Below, one piece after another: positions 1 through 8,587 of a stretch of 50,273 nucleotides of DNA. The notes below the pieces were generated by a model. It was not told where the DNA came from. It saw only the letters and a list, made by a program, of their open reading frames with translations, and searched no databases. The stretch covers positions 1-50,273 of the forward strand of contig NZ_MDEC01000035.1 in NCBI RefSeq assembly GCF_002939785.1. Direction: 5' to 3'. A program made the translations under genes and the position numbers. Numbering within the stretch: the first letter of the stretch is position 1; each line of letters starts with the position of its first letter. This stretch comes from Xanthomonas codiaei (GTDB lineage: Bacteria > Pseudomonadota > Gammaproteobacteria > Xanthomonadales > Xanthomonadaceae).

Positions 1-66
1 CGCAAGCTGCTGGTCATCCTCAACGCCAAGATGCGAGATCAACTGGCGGCTGACGCCGTCGGTTGA
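1..66 (+). mobile_element. 3' end of an IS110-family transposase gene (partial)
   Basis: The open frame entering the window encodes about 21 residues (RKLLVILNAKMRDQL, then a short tail) and stops at TGA 64-66. An R-K-L-L-x-x-L-N-A motif close to the stop is typical of the C-terminal end of IS110/IS1111-type transposases (DEDD catalytic class). The rest of the gene lies outside the window. The element ends shortly before sufS, which is read on the opposite strand. The family call rests on this short tail only. Confidence 0.6.
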
Positions 67-75
67 TCAAGACAG

Positions 76-203
76 TTGCTCTCCCGTCGGGAGAGGGGTT
101 GGGGTGAGGGTACGGAGCGAAGCGCTCGCGCAGTCAAACTACGCCAGGCTTCGCACGGACCCTCATGCGCCCCTTCGGGGCACCTTCTCCCGGCGTGAGA
201 AGA
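76..203. repeat. Dispersed intergenic repeat with inverted-repeat arms (copy 1)
   Basis: The left part holds the palindrome CTCTCCCGTCGGGAGAG (79-95) followed by GGGGTTGGGGTGAGGGTAC. The right part holds ACCCTCATGCGCCCCTTCGG and then CTTCTCCCGGCGTGAGAAG (184-202), another palindrome. The GTGAGGGT and ACCCTCAT parts face each other as an inverted repeat. A degenerate copy in the opposite orientation lies at 30169-30357. The element fills the gap between the IS110 tail and the 3' end of sufS and could act as a terminator or mRNA-end hairpin. No coding role is visible. Confidence 0.6.
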
Positions 204-239
204 AATTGCAACGACGCAGAGAACTCAAGGATCCAATAC

Positions 240-1484
240 TTACCCGAGCAGCGTCCGCACCTTCTTCAGGGCAGCAACAAACCGCTCGATCTCGTCGTGG
301 GTGTTGTAGAACGCCAGCGATGCGCGGCAGGTGGCGGCCACGTCGTAGTACTGCAGCAGCGGATGCGCACAGTGCTGGCCGGAGCGGATGGCCACGCCTT
401 CCAGGTCGAGCAGGGTGGCCAGGTCGTGCGCGTGGGCGCCTTCGACCAGGAACGACACCACCGCCGCCTTGTCCGGCGTGGTGCCGAAGATGCGCAGGCC
501 GTCGATGCGCTGCAGCTCCTCGGTGAAGTGCGCCAGCAGTTCCGCCTCGCGCGCTTCCACATGCGCAAGACCCAGGGTATCCAGATAGTCCACTGCCGCA
601 CCCAGGCCCACGAAGCCGGCGATATTCGGCGTGCCGGCTTCGAACTTGTGCGGGGCCTCGTTGAACACGGTGCCCTCGAAGCTGACTTCCTTGATCATCT
701 CGCCGCCGCCTAAAAATGGCGGCATCGCCTGCAGGTGCTCCCGGCGTGCCCACAGTGCACCGGTGCCGGTGGGGCCGCACATCTTGTGGCCGGTGATGGC
801 GTAGAAGTCGCAGCCGATCGCGGCCACGTCGATGCGCCGGTGCGGCGCCGCCTGCGAGCCGTCCACCACGGTGACGATGCCGCGCTTGCGCGCGTCCCGG
901 CAGATCTCGCGCACCGGATTCACCGTGCCCAATACGTTGGACACATGGGTGACGGCCAGCAGCTTGACCTCGGGCGTCATTGCCTTGCGCAGTGCGTCCA
1001 GATCCAGCGCGCCATCGGGGGTGATCTCGGCCACGCGGATGCTGGCGCCGGTGCGCTGGGCCACCAACTGCCACGGCACGATGTTGGCGTGGTGTTCCAT
1101 GCGCGAGACCAGGATCACATCGCCCGGGCCCAGCCGCGGCAGCGCCCACGAATAGGCCACCAGGTTGATCGCGAACGTGGTGCCGCTGCACAGCACCAGC
1201 TCTTCGGCGCGCACGTTGAGAAAGCGCGCCAGCTTGCTGCGTGCGCCTTCGAACGCATCGGTTGCCTCGGTTCCCAGCGCATGCACTGCACGGCTGACGT
1301 TGGCGTTCTGCCGACGATAGAACTCGTCGGTAGCCGCAATCACCTGGAGCGGCTTTTGCCCGGTGTTGGCATTGTCGAAATAGATCAGCGGCTTGCCGTG
1401 CACCTGCCGCATCAGCAACGGGAAATCGGAGCGCACGCGGTCCCAATCGGGCGCCGCGTGCTGCGGAACGGCCGGCATGTTCAT
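240..1484 (-). CDS. sufS: SufS cysteine desulfurase
   Basis: A PLP-dependent class-V aminotransferase-fold enzyme that takes sulfur from L-cysteine for Fe-S cluster assembly in the cytoplasm. At 414 residues it has the usual SufS length. The PLP-binding lysine is K234 in the motif TGHKMCGPTG. The persulfide cysteine is C372 in SGQHCAHP, as in type-II desulfurases. It is the last gene of the suf operon, and its ATG overlaps the sufD stop by 4 bases, suggesting coupled translation. No SufE- or SufU-like sulfur acceptor follows. The downstream side is occupied by a repeat and an IS110 tail, so the acceptor must lie elsewhere or has been separated from the operon. Confidence 0.95.
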   Translation of the reverse strand: MNMPAVPQHAAPDWDRVRSDFPLLMRQVHGKPLIYFDNANTGQKPLQVIAATDEFYRRQNANVSRAVHALGTEATDAFEGARSKLARFLNVRAEELVLCSGTTFAINLVAYSWALPRLGPGDVILVSRMEHHANIVPWQLVAQRTGASIRVAEITPDGALDLDALRKAMTPEVKLLAVTHVSNVLGTVNPVREICRDARKRGIVTVVDGSQAAPHRRIDVAAIGCDFYAITGHKMCGPTGTGALWARREHLQAMPPFLGGGEMIKEVSFEGTVFNEAPHKFEAGTPNIAGFVGLGAAVDYLDTLGLAHVEAREAELLAHFTEELQRIDGLRIFGTTPDKAAVVSFLVEGAHAHDLATLLDLEGVAIRSGQHCAHPLLQYYDVAATCRASLAFYNTHDEIERFVAALKKVRTLLG

Positions 1485-2743
1485 GCCACGCGCGCCGAAT
1501 TCAAGGCGCGGTCCAGCTGCAGCGCCAGCACCGCGGTCAGCGCGTCCGGCAGTACGCGCAACGGCTCGTGGCAGAACGCGGCGCTCAGCAAACGCTGCGC
1601 CTGCGCCTGCGGCAAGCCGCGCGAGCGCAGGTAGAACAAGGCGTTGTCGTCGAGCTGGCCGACGGTGGCGCCATGCGCGGCCTGCACTTCATCGGCGTCG
1701 ATCACCAGCACCGGCTGGGTATCGATTTCTGCGTTGGACGAGAGCAGCAGGTTCTTGTTGGACAACCGCGCATCGGTGCCGTCGGCGCCGGGGCGGATGC
1801 GGATGCCGCCATGGAAGACCACGCGGCTGCGATCGGCGCCCACGCCGCGCCATAGCAGCTCACAGACGGTATCGCGGGCGATGTGTTCGATGCCCAGGCG
1901 CGTGTCGACATGACGACGGCCATTACCCAGCAGCACGCCATTGGCGGTGAGCCGGGCGTTGCTGCCTTCCAGGCGCACGTTGAGTTCGTGCCGCGACAGG
2001 CCGGCGCTCAGTTCCAGATCCACGCGCTGGTAGCGCGCATCGCGCGCGAGCACCGCATCGGTGCGCAGCAGCGAGGTGGCCTGCGCGCTGTCGGCCTGCA
2101 CGCGTGCGTGCGACAACACCGCATTCTGCGCCAGGTGCACGTGCATCAGGCTGTTGGCCAGGTGCGCCGCATCGCCGACATGCAGGTGATGCTCGACCAC
2201 GTTCAACGACGCGCCGGCACGCAACTCGATCAGATGACGGTGATGCCAGGCCAGATCGTGTTCGCCGGCCACGCTGACGAACACCAGGTGCAGCGGCAGC
2301 GCGACCTGCGCGCCATCCTGCACCTGTACCAGCACGCCTTCGTCGGCCAGTGCGGCATTGAGGCGGGCGAAGATCTCGTCGCTGCCGTCGAAGCGCCGGC
2401 CAAGCAGTTGCTGCGCCTGGCCGTTCTCGGCCAGGGACGCGGACAAGGTGTCCAGTTGCACACCGTCGGGCAAGCTAGACAGATCGCTCAGCGCCTGCGA
2501 TGGCCGCCCGTTGACGAATACCAGGCGCGGCGACGGAATCTCGTCCAGCGCGGCGGCGTCGACCAGCGTCGGCACCAGCGGCGCGGGCTGGAAGCTGCGC
2601 CGCTCCAGCTGCCGCAGCGAGGTGTATTTCCAGGCTTCGGCACGCGGGCCGGGTAGGCCGCTGTGCAGGGCCGCATCGAGTTCGGCGCGGCGGCTGTCGT
2701 CGCCGCAGAAGCCGCGCGCCAGGGAATCGAGCAAGGCGCTCAT
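1481..2743 (-). CDS. sufD: SufD, Fe-S scaffold complex subunit
   Basis: A 420-residue protein of the SufB/SufD family. It forms the SufBC2D scaffold on which Fe-S clusters are assembled. The C-terminal half carries the family beta-helix core and ends in an alpha-helical region with ALFYLRSRGLPQAQAQRLL, the counterpart of the SufB segment [15 protein letters not shown]. The N-terminal helical part (about residues 1-100) is less conserved. The start ATG shares one base with the sufC stop (TGATG), and the 3' end overlaps sufS by 4 bases. SufD cannot be confused with SufB here, because the longer, more conserved SufB lies upstream in the same operon. Confidence 0.93.
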   Translation of the reverse strand: MSALLDSLARGFCGDDSRRAELDAALHSGLPGPRAEAWKYTSLRQLERRSFQPAPLVPTLVDAAALDEIPSPRLVFVNGRPSQALSDLSSLPDGVQLDTLSASLAENGQAQQLLGRRFDGSDEIFARLNAALADEGVLVQVQDGAQVALPLHLVFVSVAGEHDLAWHHRHLIELRAGASLNVVEHHLHVGDAAHLANSLMHVHLAQNAVLSHARVQADSAQATSLLRTDAVLARDARYQRVDLELSAGLSRHELNVRLEGSNARLTANGVLLGNGRRHVDTRLGIEHIARDTVCELLWRGVGADRSRVVFHGGIRIRPGADGTDARLSNKNLLLSSNAEIDTQPVLVIDADEVQAAHGATVGQLDDNALFYLRSRGLPQAQAQRLLSAAFCHEPLRVLPDALTAVLALQLDRALNSARVA

Positions 2744-3507
2744 CAGGCGGCAACCTCGGGCACCACACGATCCTTCAGGAAGTGGTAGCCGTGCTTTTCC
2801 AGCTCCAGCGCCAGCTCCGGGCCGCCGCTCTGCACGATGCGGCCTTCGGCCAGCACGTGCACCACGTCCGGCTTGATGTAATCGAGCAGGCGCTGGTAGT
2901 GGGTGATTACCAGGAACGAGCGCTCCGGCGAGCGCAAGGCGTTGACGCCATCGGCCACGCTCTTGAGCGCATCGATGTCCAGGCCCGAATCGGTCTCGTC
3001 CAGGATGGCGAGCTTGGGTTCGAGCACGGCCAGCTGGAAGATCTCGTTGCGCTTCTTTTCGCCGCCGGAGAAACCTTCGTTGACGCCACGGTGCAGCAGT
3101 TCGTCCTTCAGATGCAGCACGGCCAGCTTCTGCCGCACCAGCTTGAGGAACTGCATCGAATCCAGCTCGTCTTCGCCACGCGCCTTGCGCTGTGCATTGA
3201 GCGCGGCGCGCAGGAAATAGGTGTTGTTGACGCCGGGAATTTCTACCGGGTACTGGAAGGCCAGGAACAGGCCGGCGGCGGCGCGTTCTTCCGGCGGCAG
3301 GTCGAGCAGATCCTTGCCGTCGAACTGCACGCTGCCTTCGCCGACCTCATAACCATCGCGCCCGGCCAGCACATTGCCCAGCGTGGACTTGCCGGCACCG
3401 TTGGGGCCCATGATGGCGTGCACCTGGCCGGGCTGGATATCCAGCGACAGGCCCTTGAGGATGTCTTTGCCGGCGATGCTGGCGTGGAGGTTGGTAATCG
3501 TAAGCAT
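2743..3507 (-). CDS. sufC: SufC, Fe-S assembly ATPase
   Basis: An ABC-type ATPase of 254 residues that drives conformational change in the cytoplasmic SufBC2D complex. Visible motifs are the Walker A loop GPNGAGKST (about residues 34-42), the family-specific signature FSGGEKKRNEI, Walker B LAILDETDSGLD and the switch histidine in VITHYQRLL. The EKKRNE form of the signature distinguishes SufC from transport ABC proteins. It is separated from sufB by about 108 bases that hold a heptamer repeat with hairpin potential, which could alter the transcript ratio between sufB and sufCDS. It is translationally coupled to sufD. Confidence 0.96.
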   Translation of the reverse strand: MLTITNLHASIAGKDILKGLSLDIQPGQVHAIMGPNGAGKSTLGNVLAGRDGYEVGEGSVQFDGKDLLDLPPEERAAAGLFLAFQYPVEIPGVNNTYFLRAALNAQRKARGEDELDSMQFLKLVRQKLAVLHLKDELLHRGVNEGFSGGEKKRNEIFQLAVLEPKLAILDETDSGLDIDALKSVADGVNALRSPERSFLVITHYQRLLDYIKPDVVHVLAEGRIVQSGGPELALELEKHGYHFLKDRVVPEVAA

Positions 3508-3592
3508 GGGATTGGGGATTCGAAATTTGGGATTGGTAAAAGCGGGTCAGCCGGTCGGCATCGGTGCGGGGTTCTGCGAATCCCCAATCCCT
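3508..3592. repeat. GATTSGG-heptamer inverted repeat (copy A)
   Basis: The left arm at 3508-3537 reads GGGATTGGGGATTCG and then TTTGGGATTGGT. The right arm at 3577-3592 (CGAATCCCCAATCCCT) is its complement. The two arms can form a hairpin in the mRNA between sufB and sufC. Related elements lie at 13259-13350, 20671-20699 and 31280-31456. Because it sits inside an operon it must be transcribed. Confidence 0.75.
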
Positions 3593-3615
3593 AATGCCGA
3601 CTCTCGAAGGCAGCG

Positions 3616-5073
3616 TCAGCCGACGCTGCCTTCCAGCGAGACTTCCAGCAGCTTCTTGGCTTCCACGGCGAACTCCATCGGCAGTTCGCGGAAGACCTGC
3701 TTGCAGAAGCCGTCGACGATCAGCGACACCGCATCTTCCTGGCTGATGCCGCGCGCGCGGCAGTAGAACAACTGGTCGTCGCTGATCTTGGAGGTGGTGG
3801 CCTCGTGCTCGACGGTGGCGCCCGGGTTCTTCACCTCGATATAGGGGAAGGTATGCGCGCCGCATTGCTTGCCGATCAACAGCGAATCGCACTGGGTGTA
3901 GTTGCGCGCGCCATCGGCATTACGGTCCACCTTGACCAGGCCGCGGTAGGTGTTCTGGCCGCGCCCGGCGCTGATGCCCTTGCTGACGATCTTGCTTTTG
4001 GTGCGCTTGCCGATGTGGATCATCTTGGTGCCGGTATCGGCCTGCTGGCGGTGGTGGGTGAGTGCCACCGAATGGAATTCGCCCACCGAATCGTCGCCGA
4101 GCAGCACGCACGAGGGATACTTCCAGGTGATCGCCGAGCCGGTTTCGACCTGGGTCCAGGTCACCTTGCTGCGCGCGCCACGGCATTCGGCGCGCTTGGT
4201 GACGAAGTTGTAGATGCCGCCGCGGCCTTCCTCGTCGCCCGGGTACCAGTTCTGCACCGTGGAGTACTTGATCTCGGCATCTTCCAGCGTCACCAGCTCC
4301 ACCACCGCGGCATGCAGCTGGTTTTCATCGCGCATCGGCGCGGTGCAGCCTTCCAGGTACGACACATAGGCCTTGTCCTCGCACACGATCAAGGTGCGCT
4401 CGAACTGCCCGGTATGGCCGGCATTGATGCGGAAGTAGGTGCTCAGTTCCATCGGGCAGCGCACGCCCTTGGGGATGAACACGAAGCTGCCATCGGAGAA
4501 CACCGCCGAGTTGAGCGCGGCGAAGTAGTTGTCGCCGACCGGCACCACGCTGCCCAGGTACTGCCGGACGATCTCCGGATGCTCCTTGATGGCCTCGGAC
4601 ATCGAGCAGAAGATCACGCCCTTTTCGGCCAGTTCCTTGCGGAAGGTGGTGCCGACCGAGACCGAATCGAACACCGCATCCACCGCCACCCCGGCCAGCT
4701 TGGCGCGCTCGTGCAGCGGCACGCCGAGCTTGTCGTAGGTGTCGAGCAGTTCCTTGGGCACCTCGTCGAGCGAAGCGTACTTCGGGCCCTTGGGCGCGGA
4801 GTAATAGCTCAGCGCCTGGAAATCGATCGGTGCGATCTGCAGCTTCGCCCACTCCGGCATCGGCATCTTCAGCCAGTGGCGGTACGCCTCCAGGCGCCAG
4901 TCGGTCATCCACTGCGGCTCGTCTTTCTTGGCCGACAGCGCACGGATGACATCTTCGTCCAGGCCGGGCGGGAGCGAATCGGATTCGATCTCGGTGACGA
5001 AGCCGGCGTCGTAACGCCGGCCCAGCCGTTCGAGGATCTGCGCATTCTGCGGAGGAGCAAGTTCGGTGGCCAT
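3616..5073 (-). CDS. sufB: SufB, Fe-S scaffold complex subunit
   Basis: A 485-residue cytoplasmic scaffold protein, normal length for SufB, which with SufC and SufD carries the nascent Fe-S cluster. Recognisable stretches include [43 protein letters not shown] and [19 protein letters not shown]. The conserved cysteine in the C-terminal part (QLFYCRARG) is present. It is the first structural gene of the operon and starts 15 bases after the regulator stop. No signal peptide or membrane segment is seen. Confidence 0.96.
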   Translation of the reverse strand: MATELAPPQNAQILERLGRRYDAGFVTEIESDSLPPGLDEDVIRALSAKKDEPQWMTDWRLEAYRHWLKMPMPEWAKLQIAPIDFQALSYYSAPKGPKYASLDEVPKELLDTYDKLGVPLHERAKLAGVAVDAVFDSVSVGTTFRKELAEKGVIFCSMSEAIKEHPEIVRQYLGSVVPVGDNYFAALNSAVFSDGSFVFIPKGVRCPMELSTYFRINAGHTGQFERTLIVCEDKAYVSYLEGCTAPMRDENQLHAAVVELVTLEDAEIKYSTVQNWYPGDEEGRGGIYNFVTKRAECRGARSKVTWTQVETGSAITWKYPSCVLLGDDSVGEFHSVALTHHRQQADTGTKMIHIGKRTKSKIVSKGISAGRGQNTYRGLVKVDRNADGARNYTQCDSLLIGKQCGAHTFPYIEVKNPGATVEHEATTSKISDDQLFYCRARGISQEDAVSLIVDGFCKQVFRELPMEFAVEAKKLLEVSLEGSVG

Positions 5074-5088
5074 CGGGCTGCCTACAGG

Positions 5089-5547
5089 TCAGGTGGTCGC
5101 GACACGCGCGGCGATGGAACGCCGGCGGCTGTCGCCAGGGAGGGAGAGGGGCTGCAGCATCTGCGCCAGCGTCACGCGGCGCAGGGCATCGCCCACCACG
5201 TCGTTGATCAGGCGCCAGTTGGAGCGCACGCCGCAGGTGTGGGCGATGCCGCACTGGCTGTGGTCCTGGCTGCATTCGGTGATCGCCAGCGGGCCTTCCA
5301 TCGCCTCGACGATCTCCACCAGGGTGATGTCGCTGGCTGCGCGCGCGAGCCGGTAGCCGCCGTGCACGCCACGCAGGCCTTCGACCAGCCCGGCCTGCGA
5401 CAGCGGCTTGAGGATCTTGCTCACGGTCGGCGCTTCCAGGCCGGCCTGCTCGGCCAGCTCGGTGGCACTGAGCACCTGTTCGCTGCGCGCGGCCAGCACG
5501 GTCAGCACCACGGTGGCGTAATCGGTGAGTTTGGTGACGCGCAACAT
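5089..5547 (-). CDS. Rrf2-family SUF operon regulator
   Basis: A 152-residue Rrf2/IscR-type transcription factor. The start is placed at the ATG giving MLRVTKLTDYA, which matches the family N-terminus. The N-terminal winged helix (LSATELAEQAGLEAPTVSK, about 26-44) binds DNA, and GLRGVHGGYRLAR forms the wing. Three cysteines, C92, C99 and C105 (C-x6-C-x5-C), are positioned to hold an Fe-S cluster that senses cluster demand. The spacing differs by one residue from E. coli IscR. The family corresponds to the gammaproteobacterial SUF regulator described next to sufB. It is first in the operon, so autoregulation is likely. Confidence 0.9.
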   Translation of the reverse strand: MLRVTKLTDYATVVLTVLAARSEQVLSATELAEQAGLEAPTVSKILKPLSQAGLVEGLRGVHGGYRLARAASDITLVEIVEAMEGPLAITECSQDHSQCGIAHTCGVRSNWRLINDVVGDALRRVTLAQMLQPLSLPGDSRRRSIAARVATT

Positions 5548-5579
5548 GGGCGGGCGGGCAAATCCGAAAGCGGACCGAA

Positions 5580-5609
5580 ATTGTACTCTTTTGGGCGCGA
5601 CAGGGCCAA
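5580..5609 (-). promoter_or_regulatory. Putative suf operon promoter
   Basis: Read on the minus strand, TTGGCC (5604-5609) and TACAAT (5580-5585) lie 18 bases apart, about 33 bases before the regulator start. The TACAAT box matches five of six consensus positions. Just downstream on the minus strand, the sequence seen as CCGAAA on the plus strand occurs twice, 11 bases apart (5564-5569 and 5575-5580), about one helical turn. This could be part of a regulator site. The call comes from pattern matching only. Confidence 0.45.
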
Positions 5610-5721
5610 TCGCCCGGTTCAGCCGCCGGCAAGCGCAATCCGTTGCGGACATCGGCGCGCTTGTGCTTGGCGCTTGGGCGCGCTGCAGTCACAATGAGCG
5701 GCCCCCTCACCGGACCCTTAC

Positions 5722-6189
5722 ATGTCGCGCAAAGTTGCCGCCCGCAAGTCACGTATCCACGGCAATGGCATGTTCGCCCTCGCCCCGCTCCGCAAGGGCG
5801 AGCGCATCATCCAGTACAAGGGGCGCCTGCGCACGCATGCCGAGGTGGACGCCGACGACACCGGCGATGTGGAAAGCGGGCATACCTTTCTGTTTACGCT
5901 CAGCGACGATTACGTGCTGGATGCGAACTACGAAGGCAATGTCGCGCGCTGGATCAACCACAGCTGCAATCCCAATTGCGAAGCGGTGATCGAGGAGGCC
6001 GAGGGCGATGACCGCAGCAAGGACAAGATCTTCATCGAGGCCAAGCGTGCCATCAAGCCCGGCGAAGAACTCACCTACAACTACGGCATCACCCTGAGCG
6101 AACGGCATACGCCGCGTCTGAAGAAGATCTGGGAATGCCGTTGCGGCTCGAAGAACTGCACCGGCACGATGCTGCAGCCCAAGCGCTGA
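5722..6189 (+). CDS. Small SET-domain protein lysine methyltransferase
   Basis: A 155-residue protein consisting of a SET domain and a post-SET motif. SET landmarks are HGNGMFA near the N-terminus, NHSCNPNC (79-86, the AdoMet pocket knot) and ELTYNYG (117-122 region) with the catalytic tyrosine. The C-terminus has C139-x-C141-x4-C146, which with C86 would hold the structural zinc as in eukaryotic post-SET enzymes. This predicts an AdoMet-dependent lysine methyltransferase in the cytoplasm. The substrate is unknown. The HU-like protein with a lysine-rich tail at 9320-9742 is one nearby candidate (inference). It is divergent from the suf regulator and has its own upstream region of about 170 bases. 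Confidence 0.88.
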   Translation: MSRKVAARKSRIHGNGMFALAPLRKGERIIQYKGRLRTHAEVDADDTGDVESGHTFLFTLSDDYVLDANYEGNVARWINHSCNPNCEAVIEEAEGDDRSKDKIFIEAKRAIKPGEELTYNYGITLSERHTPRLKKIWECRCGSKNCTGTMLQPKR

Positions 6190-6293
6190 GCATGTGCAGG
6201 CGCGTTGCGCGCTGACGCGACGCAGACATCGGTTCACGGATGCGCAACGCCGCGCTGCCTACGGTGCGGGCTTCTTTCAGTAAGGAGCCCCGC

Positions 6294-6836
6294 ATGTCGT
6301 ATTCGCTCTCTGGCAAGACCGTCGCCGTGCTGGCCACCGACGGCTTCGAACAATCCGAACTGCAGGAACCCAAGCGCCTGCTGGAATCCTGGGGCGCCAA
6401 GGTCGAGGTGATCGCGCCTGGCGATGCGGCCAAGATCCGCGCCTGGAATCACACCGATTGGGGTGATTCGGTGGCGGTGGACCGTCGACTGGACAAGGCG
6501 ACGGCGCAGGACTACGACGCCCTGGTGCTGCCCGGCGGCGTGCTCAATCCCGATACCTTGCGCACCGACCAGCAGGCGATTGGCTTCATTCGTGCATTCG
6601 CCGCGGCAAACAAGCCGGTTGCCGCGATCTGCCACGGGCCGTGGCTGTTGCTCGAAAGCGACCTGGTTCGCGACCGCAACGTCACGTCGTGGCCGTCGGT
6701 CAAGACCGATCTGAGCAACGCCGGCGCACGTTGGCAGGACGCGGAAGTGGTGGTGGACGGCCAGCTGATCACCAGTCGCAAGCCTGACGATATTCCTGCC
6801 TTCAGTGCTGCGGTCGCAAAGGCGCTGGCAGCCTAA
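6294..6836 (+). CDS. PfpI/DJ-1 superfamily protein (type 1 glutamine amidotransferase fold)
   Basis: A 180-residue protein. The start at 6294 is preceded by a good ribosome site, AAGGAG, at 6282-6287. The nucleophile elbow AAICHGPWLL holds the conserved cysteine followed by histidine, and GFEQSEL near the N-terminus carries the acidic residue that tunes the cysteine. The PfpI subgroup has been described variously as protease, glyoxalase III-like or protein deglycase, so the exact reaction is uncertain. It is a likely cytoplasmic stress protein. It follows the SET gene on the same strand after about 100 bases, so it may be co-transcribed, but it has its own leader. Confidence 0.88.
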   Translation: MSYSLSGKTVAVLATDGFEQSELQEPKRLLESWGAKVEVIAPGDAAKIRAWNHTDWGDSVAVDRRLDKATAQDYDALVLPGGVLNPDTLRTDQQAIGFIRAFAAANKPVAAICHGPWLLLESDLVRDRNVTSWPSVKTDLSNAGARWQDAEVVVDGQLITSRKPDDIPAFSAAVAKALAA

Positions 6837-6853
6837 CTGCGCATCCGATGAAA

Positions 6854-6883
6854 GAAGGCCCGGCGCTGTCGCGTCGGGCCTTC
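6854..6883. terminator. Hairpin between convergent genes, probable bidirectional terminator
   Basis: GAAGGCCCGGCG (6854-6865) pairs with CGTCGGGCCTTC (6872-6883) over 12 bases with one G-T pair and a 6-base loop. It lies between the PfpI gene and the convergent DUF1439 gene. No long T tract follows on either strand. The short TTTC on the minus side is the nearest. Confidence 0.55.
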
Positions 6884-6945
6884 GTGCAGGCACTCATTGC
6901 CTCGCACCTGGGGGTCCTGCCTGATGCACCTGTGATGCGAGCGGG

Positions 6946-7542
6946 CTATTTTCCCGATAGCGCCGCTGCCGGCACCAGTTGCTCGATGTTCTGGTTGAAG
7001 TTGACGGCCACGCGTCCGTTCTGGATTCCTACCGACTCCACCTGCACCGCGCCCATGGCAGCAGCGATCGCCGGGTCGATGCGGTAGATCGGCTCCTTGC
7101 GCGCGTAGTCGGCCAGCCAGGTATTGAGCAACTGCCGGGTGCTGTGGTCGAGCTTTGCGCCGGCATTGGCCGGGCGGAAATCGTCGATGCTGGGTTGGTC
7201 CAGATAAAAGCCTTGCTTGGCAGTGTCGTAACGCAGCGCGCTGGTCAAGGTGACATTGCCCACTGGCGCCGGCGCAGCACCGGCGGTGGCAACCGCCAGG
7301 TCGAAGGCCATCTTCATCCGGTCGCCCGGCGGCAGCGACAGCGCCGGGTTGCTGACGGTCATTTCGATCAGGCCGCCTAGCGCGTCATGCGTCTGCGGGA
7401 AGCGGCCACCCAGGTACTGCTGCAGATCGCTGGCCTGCACGCTGATCTGGTGTCCCTGGATCTGAGGCGCCGCCCAGGCGCCGCTGGCAGGCAATGCCAA
7501 GGCGAGGGCGAGCGCGGATCCGGCAAGCGAACGCAGTTTCAT
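6946..7542 (-). CDS. DUF1439 family exported protein
   Basis: A 198-residue protein with a clear Sec signal peptide (basic MKLR, hydrophobic core, cleavage near AWA-AP at about residue 24). The mature part resembles the DUF1439 family (E. coli YceB-like), a beta-rich lipid-binding-like fold. Family members are often lipoproteins, but no lipobox cysteine is present here, so a soluble periplasmic protein is likely. The function is not established. It is first (5'-most) of two neighbouring minus-strand genes coding for envelope proteins, apart from the preceding cell-wall and HU genes. Convergent to the PfpI gene. Confidence 0.75.
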   Translation of the reverse strand: MKLRSLAGSALALALALPASGAWAAPQIQGHQISVQASDLQQYLGGRFPQTHDALGGLIEMTVSNPALSLPPGDRMKMAFDLAVATAGAAPAPVGNVTLTSALRYDTAKQGFYLDQPSIDDFRPANAGAKLDHSTRQLLNTWLADYARKEPIYRIDPAIAAAMGAVQVESVGIQNGRVAVNFNQNIEQLVPAAALSGK

Positions 7543-7597
7543 CGAGTGACTCCGGCTACAGGTGACACAACCTTAGCCAGCGTCGGTGAACCACGGG

Positions 7598-8137
7598 TTA
7601 GCGCAATACCGGCTGCAGCGTGGCCGAGTAGATCTCCCAGGTGTCGCTGCCTGCGCGCGGCTGCAGGCGATAGGCGCCAACCAGCTGCTGCGTGCCCGAT
7701 GCGCCGCGCACGATGATGCGTACCGGCACTTCGATCCGCCGCTGCGGATTGTCCGGGTCCAGCAGGACCGGTGGGTCGTTGTTGATGCGCATCGACTGGA
7801 TGCCGGTCATCGCGCGCAGCACGGCGTCGTCAGGTACCGGTGGCGGACGCCCACCTGTCCACAGTGCGTCGGCATCGGCACGTGCGGCGCCGGGCAGGGC
7901 GCCCAGATAGCGTTGCACGGTGGCGCTTGCTTCGGCTAGGTCGATACGCGCTTGCGCAGCAGCGGGCGAATCGGCCGTGGCAGGCGAAGATGCGTCGCGA
8001 TCGGCTGCACCAGTCGATGGTGGCGGTGCGGTGGCGGTGGACGCGGGTGTTGTCGCGTCGATCGCGCGATCTGCGGTGCGTTGACAGCTGCAACCGACCA
8101 ATGCGGCCAGCGATATGGCAATGGCGATCCAGCGCAT
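7598..8137 (-). CDS. Putative lipoprotein of unknown function
   Basis: A 179-residue protein with a lipoprotein signal: hydrophobic segment then LVGC at about residues 13-16, predicting lipidation of C16. A low-complexity Ala/Thr/Pro/Ser stretch (about 25-60) is a typical linker to a C-terminal domain of about 110 residues (QRYLGALPGAARADADALW, VPVRIIVRG, DTWEIYSATLQPVLR). That domain looks like a small beta-rich fold. I do not recognise a named family. The neighbours are other small envelope or unknown genes on the same strand, with 56-57 base gaps. Confidence 0.7.
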   Translation of the reverse strand: MRWIAIAISLAALVGCSCQRTADRAIDATTPASTATAPPPSTGAADRDASSPATADSPAAAQARIDLAEASATVQRYLGALPGAARADADALWTGGRPPPVPDDAVLRAMTGIQSMRINNDPPVLLDPDNPQRRIEVPVRIIVRGASGTQQLVGAYRLQPRAGSDTWEIYSATLQPVLR

Positions 8138-8194
8138 GGCACCTCTCCGTCCGCGAAGCGCGCAGTGTAACGGCGCCAGTAGCCAGCTGTGCGC

Positions 8195-8497
8195 TCAGGG
8201 CGCGGGATGCACGCGCTGCAGTCGCTCGAGCAGCAACTGCAGCCTGGGCCGCAAGGCGTCCAGCGCATCGCTGGGCCGTGCGCGTGGGCGTGCGGCCAGG
8301 TCTTCCAGTAATTGCGAGCCGACCGTCAGTGCGGCGCACTCGTCGCTGCTGAGGTCGCGACGCAGGTGCAGTTCTTCGAGCAGGCGCATCCAGTCGGCGC
8401 GCGAGCGCTGTTCGAACTCGATGGTGCAACGGTCGTCGCAGGGGCGGCCGTCGTTCTCGATGGGCGTGACCGTAATGCGATAGCGTTTTCGGGACAT
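8195..8497 (-). CDS. DUF3861-like small protein
   Basis: A 100-residue acidic/basic mixed protein without signal peptide or membrane segment. The N-terminal YRITVTPIENDG, the CTIEFEQRSRADW segment and the helical C-terminus resemble DUF3861, small cytoplasmic proteins of unknown function. The start ATG at 8497 is the only strong candidate. It lies between a lipoprotein gene and an M23 peptidase gene on the same strand, with gaps of about 57 and 90 bases. Confidence 0.65.
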   Translation of the reverse strand: MSRKRYRITVTPIENDGRPCDDRCTIEFEQRSRADWMRLLEELHLRRDLSSDECAALTVGSQLLEDLAARPRARPSDALDALRPRLQLLLERLQRVHPAP

Positions 8498-8587
8498 GGT
8501 GGTCGCGTCACTTCAGGATAGGGCCACCATAGGCGCAGCCTGCGACGCGCTCGATAGGGCGGGCCATGACGCAGTGTTCCAGCGTGC

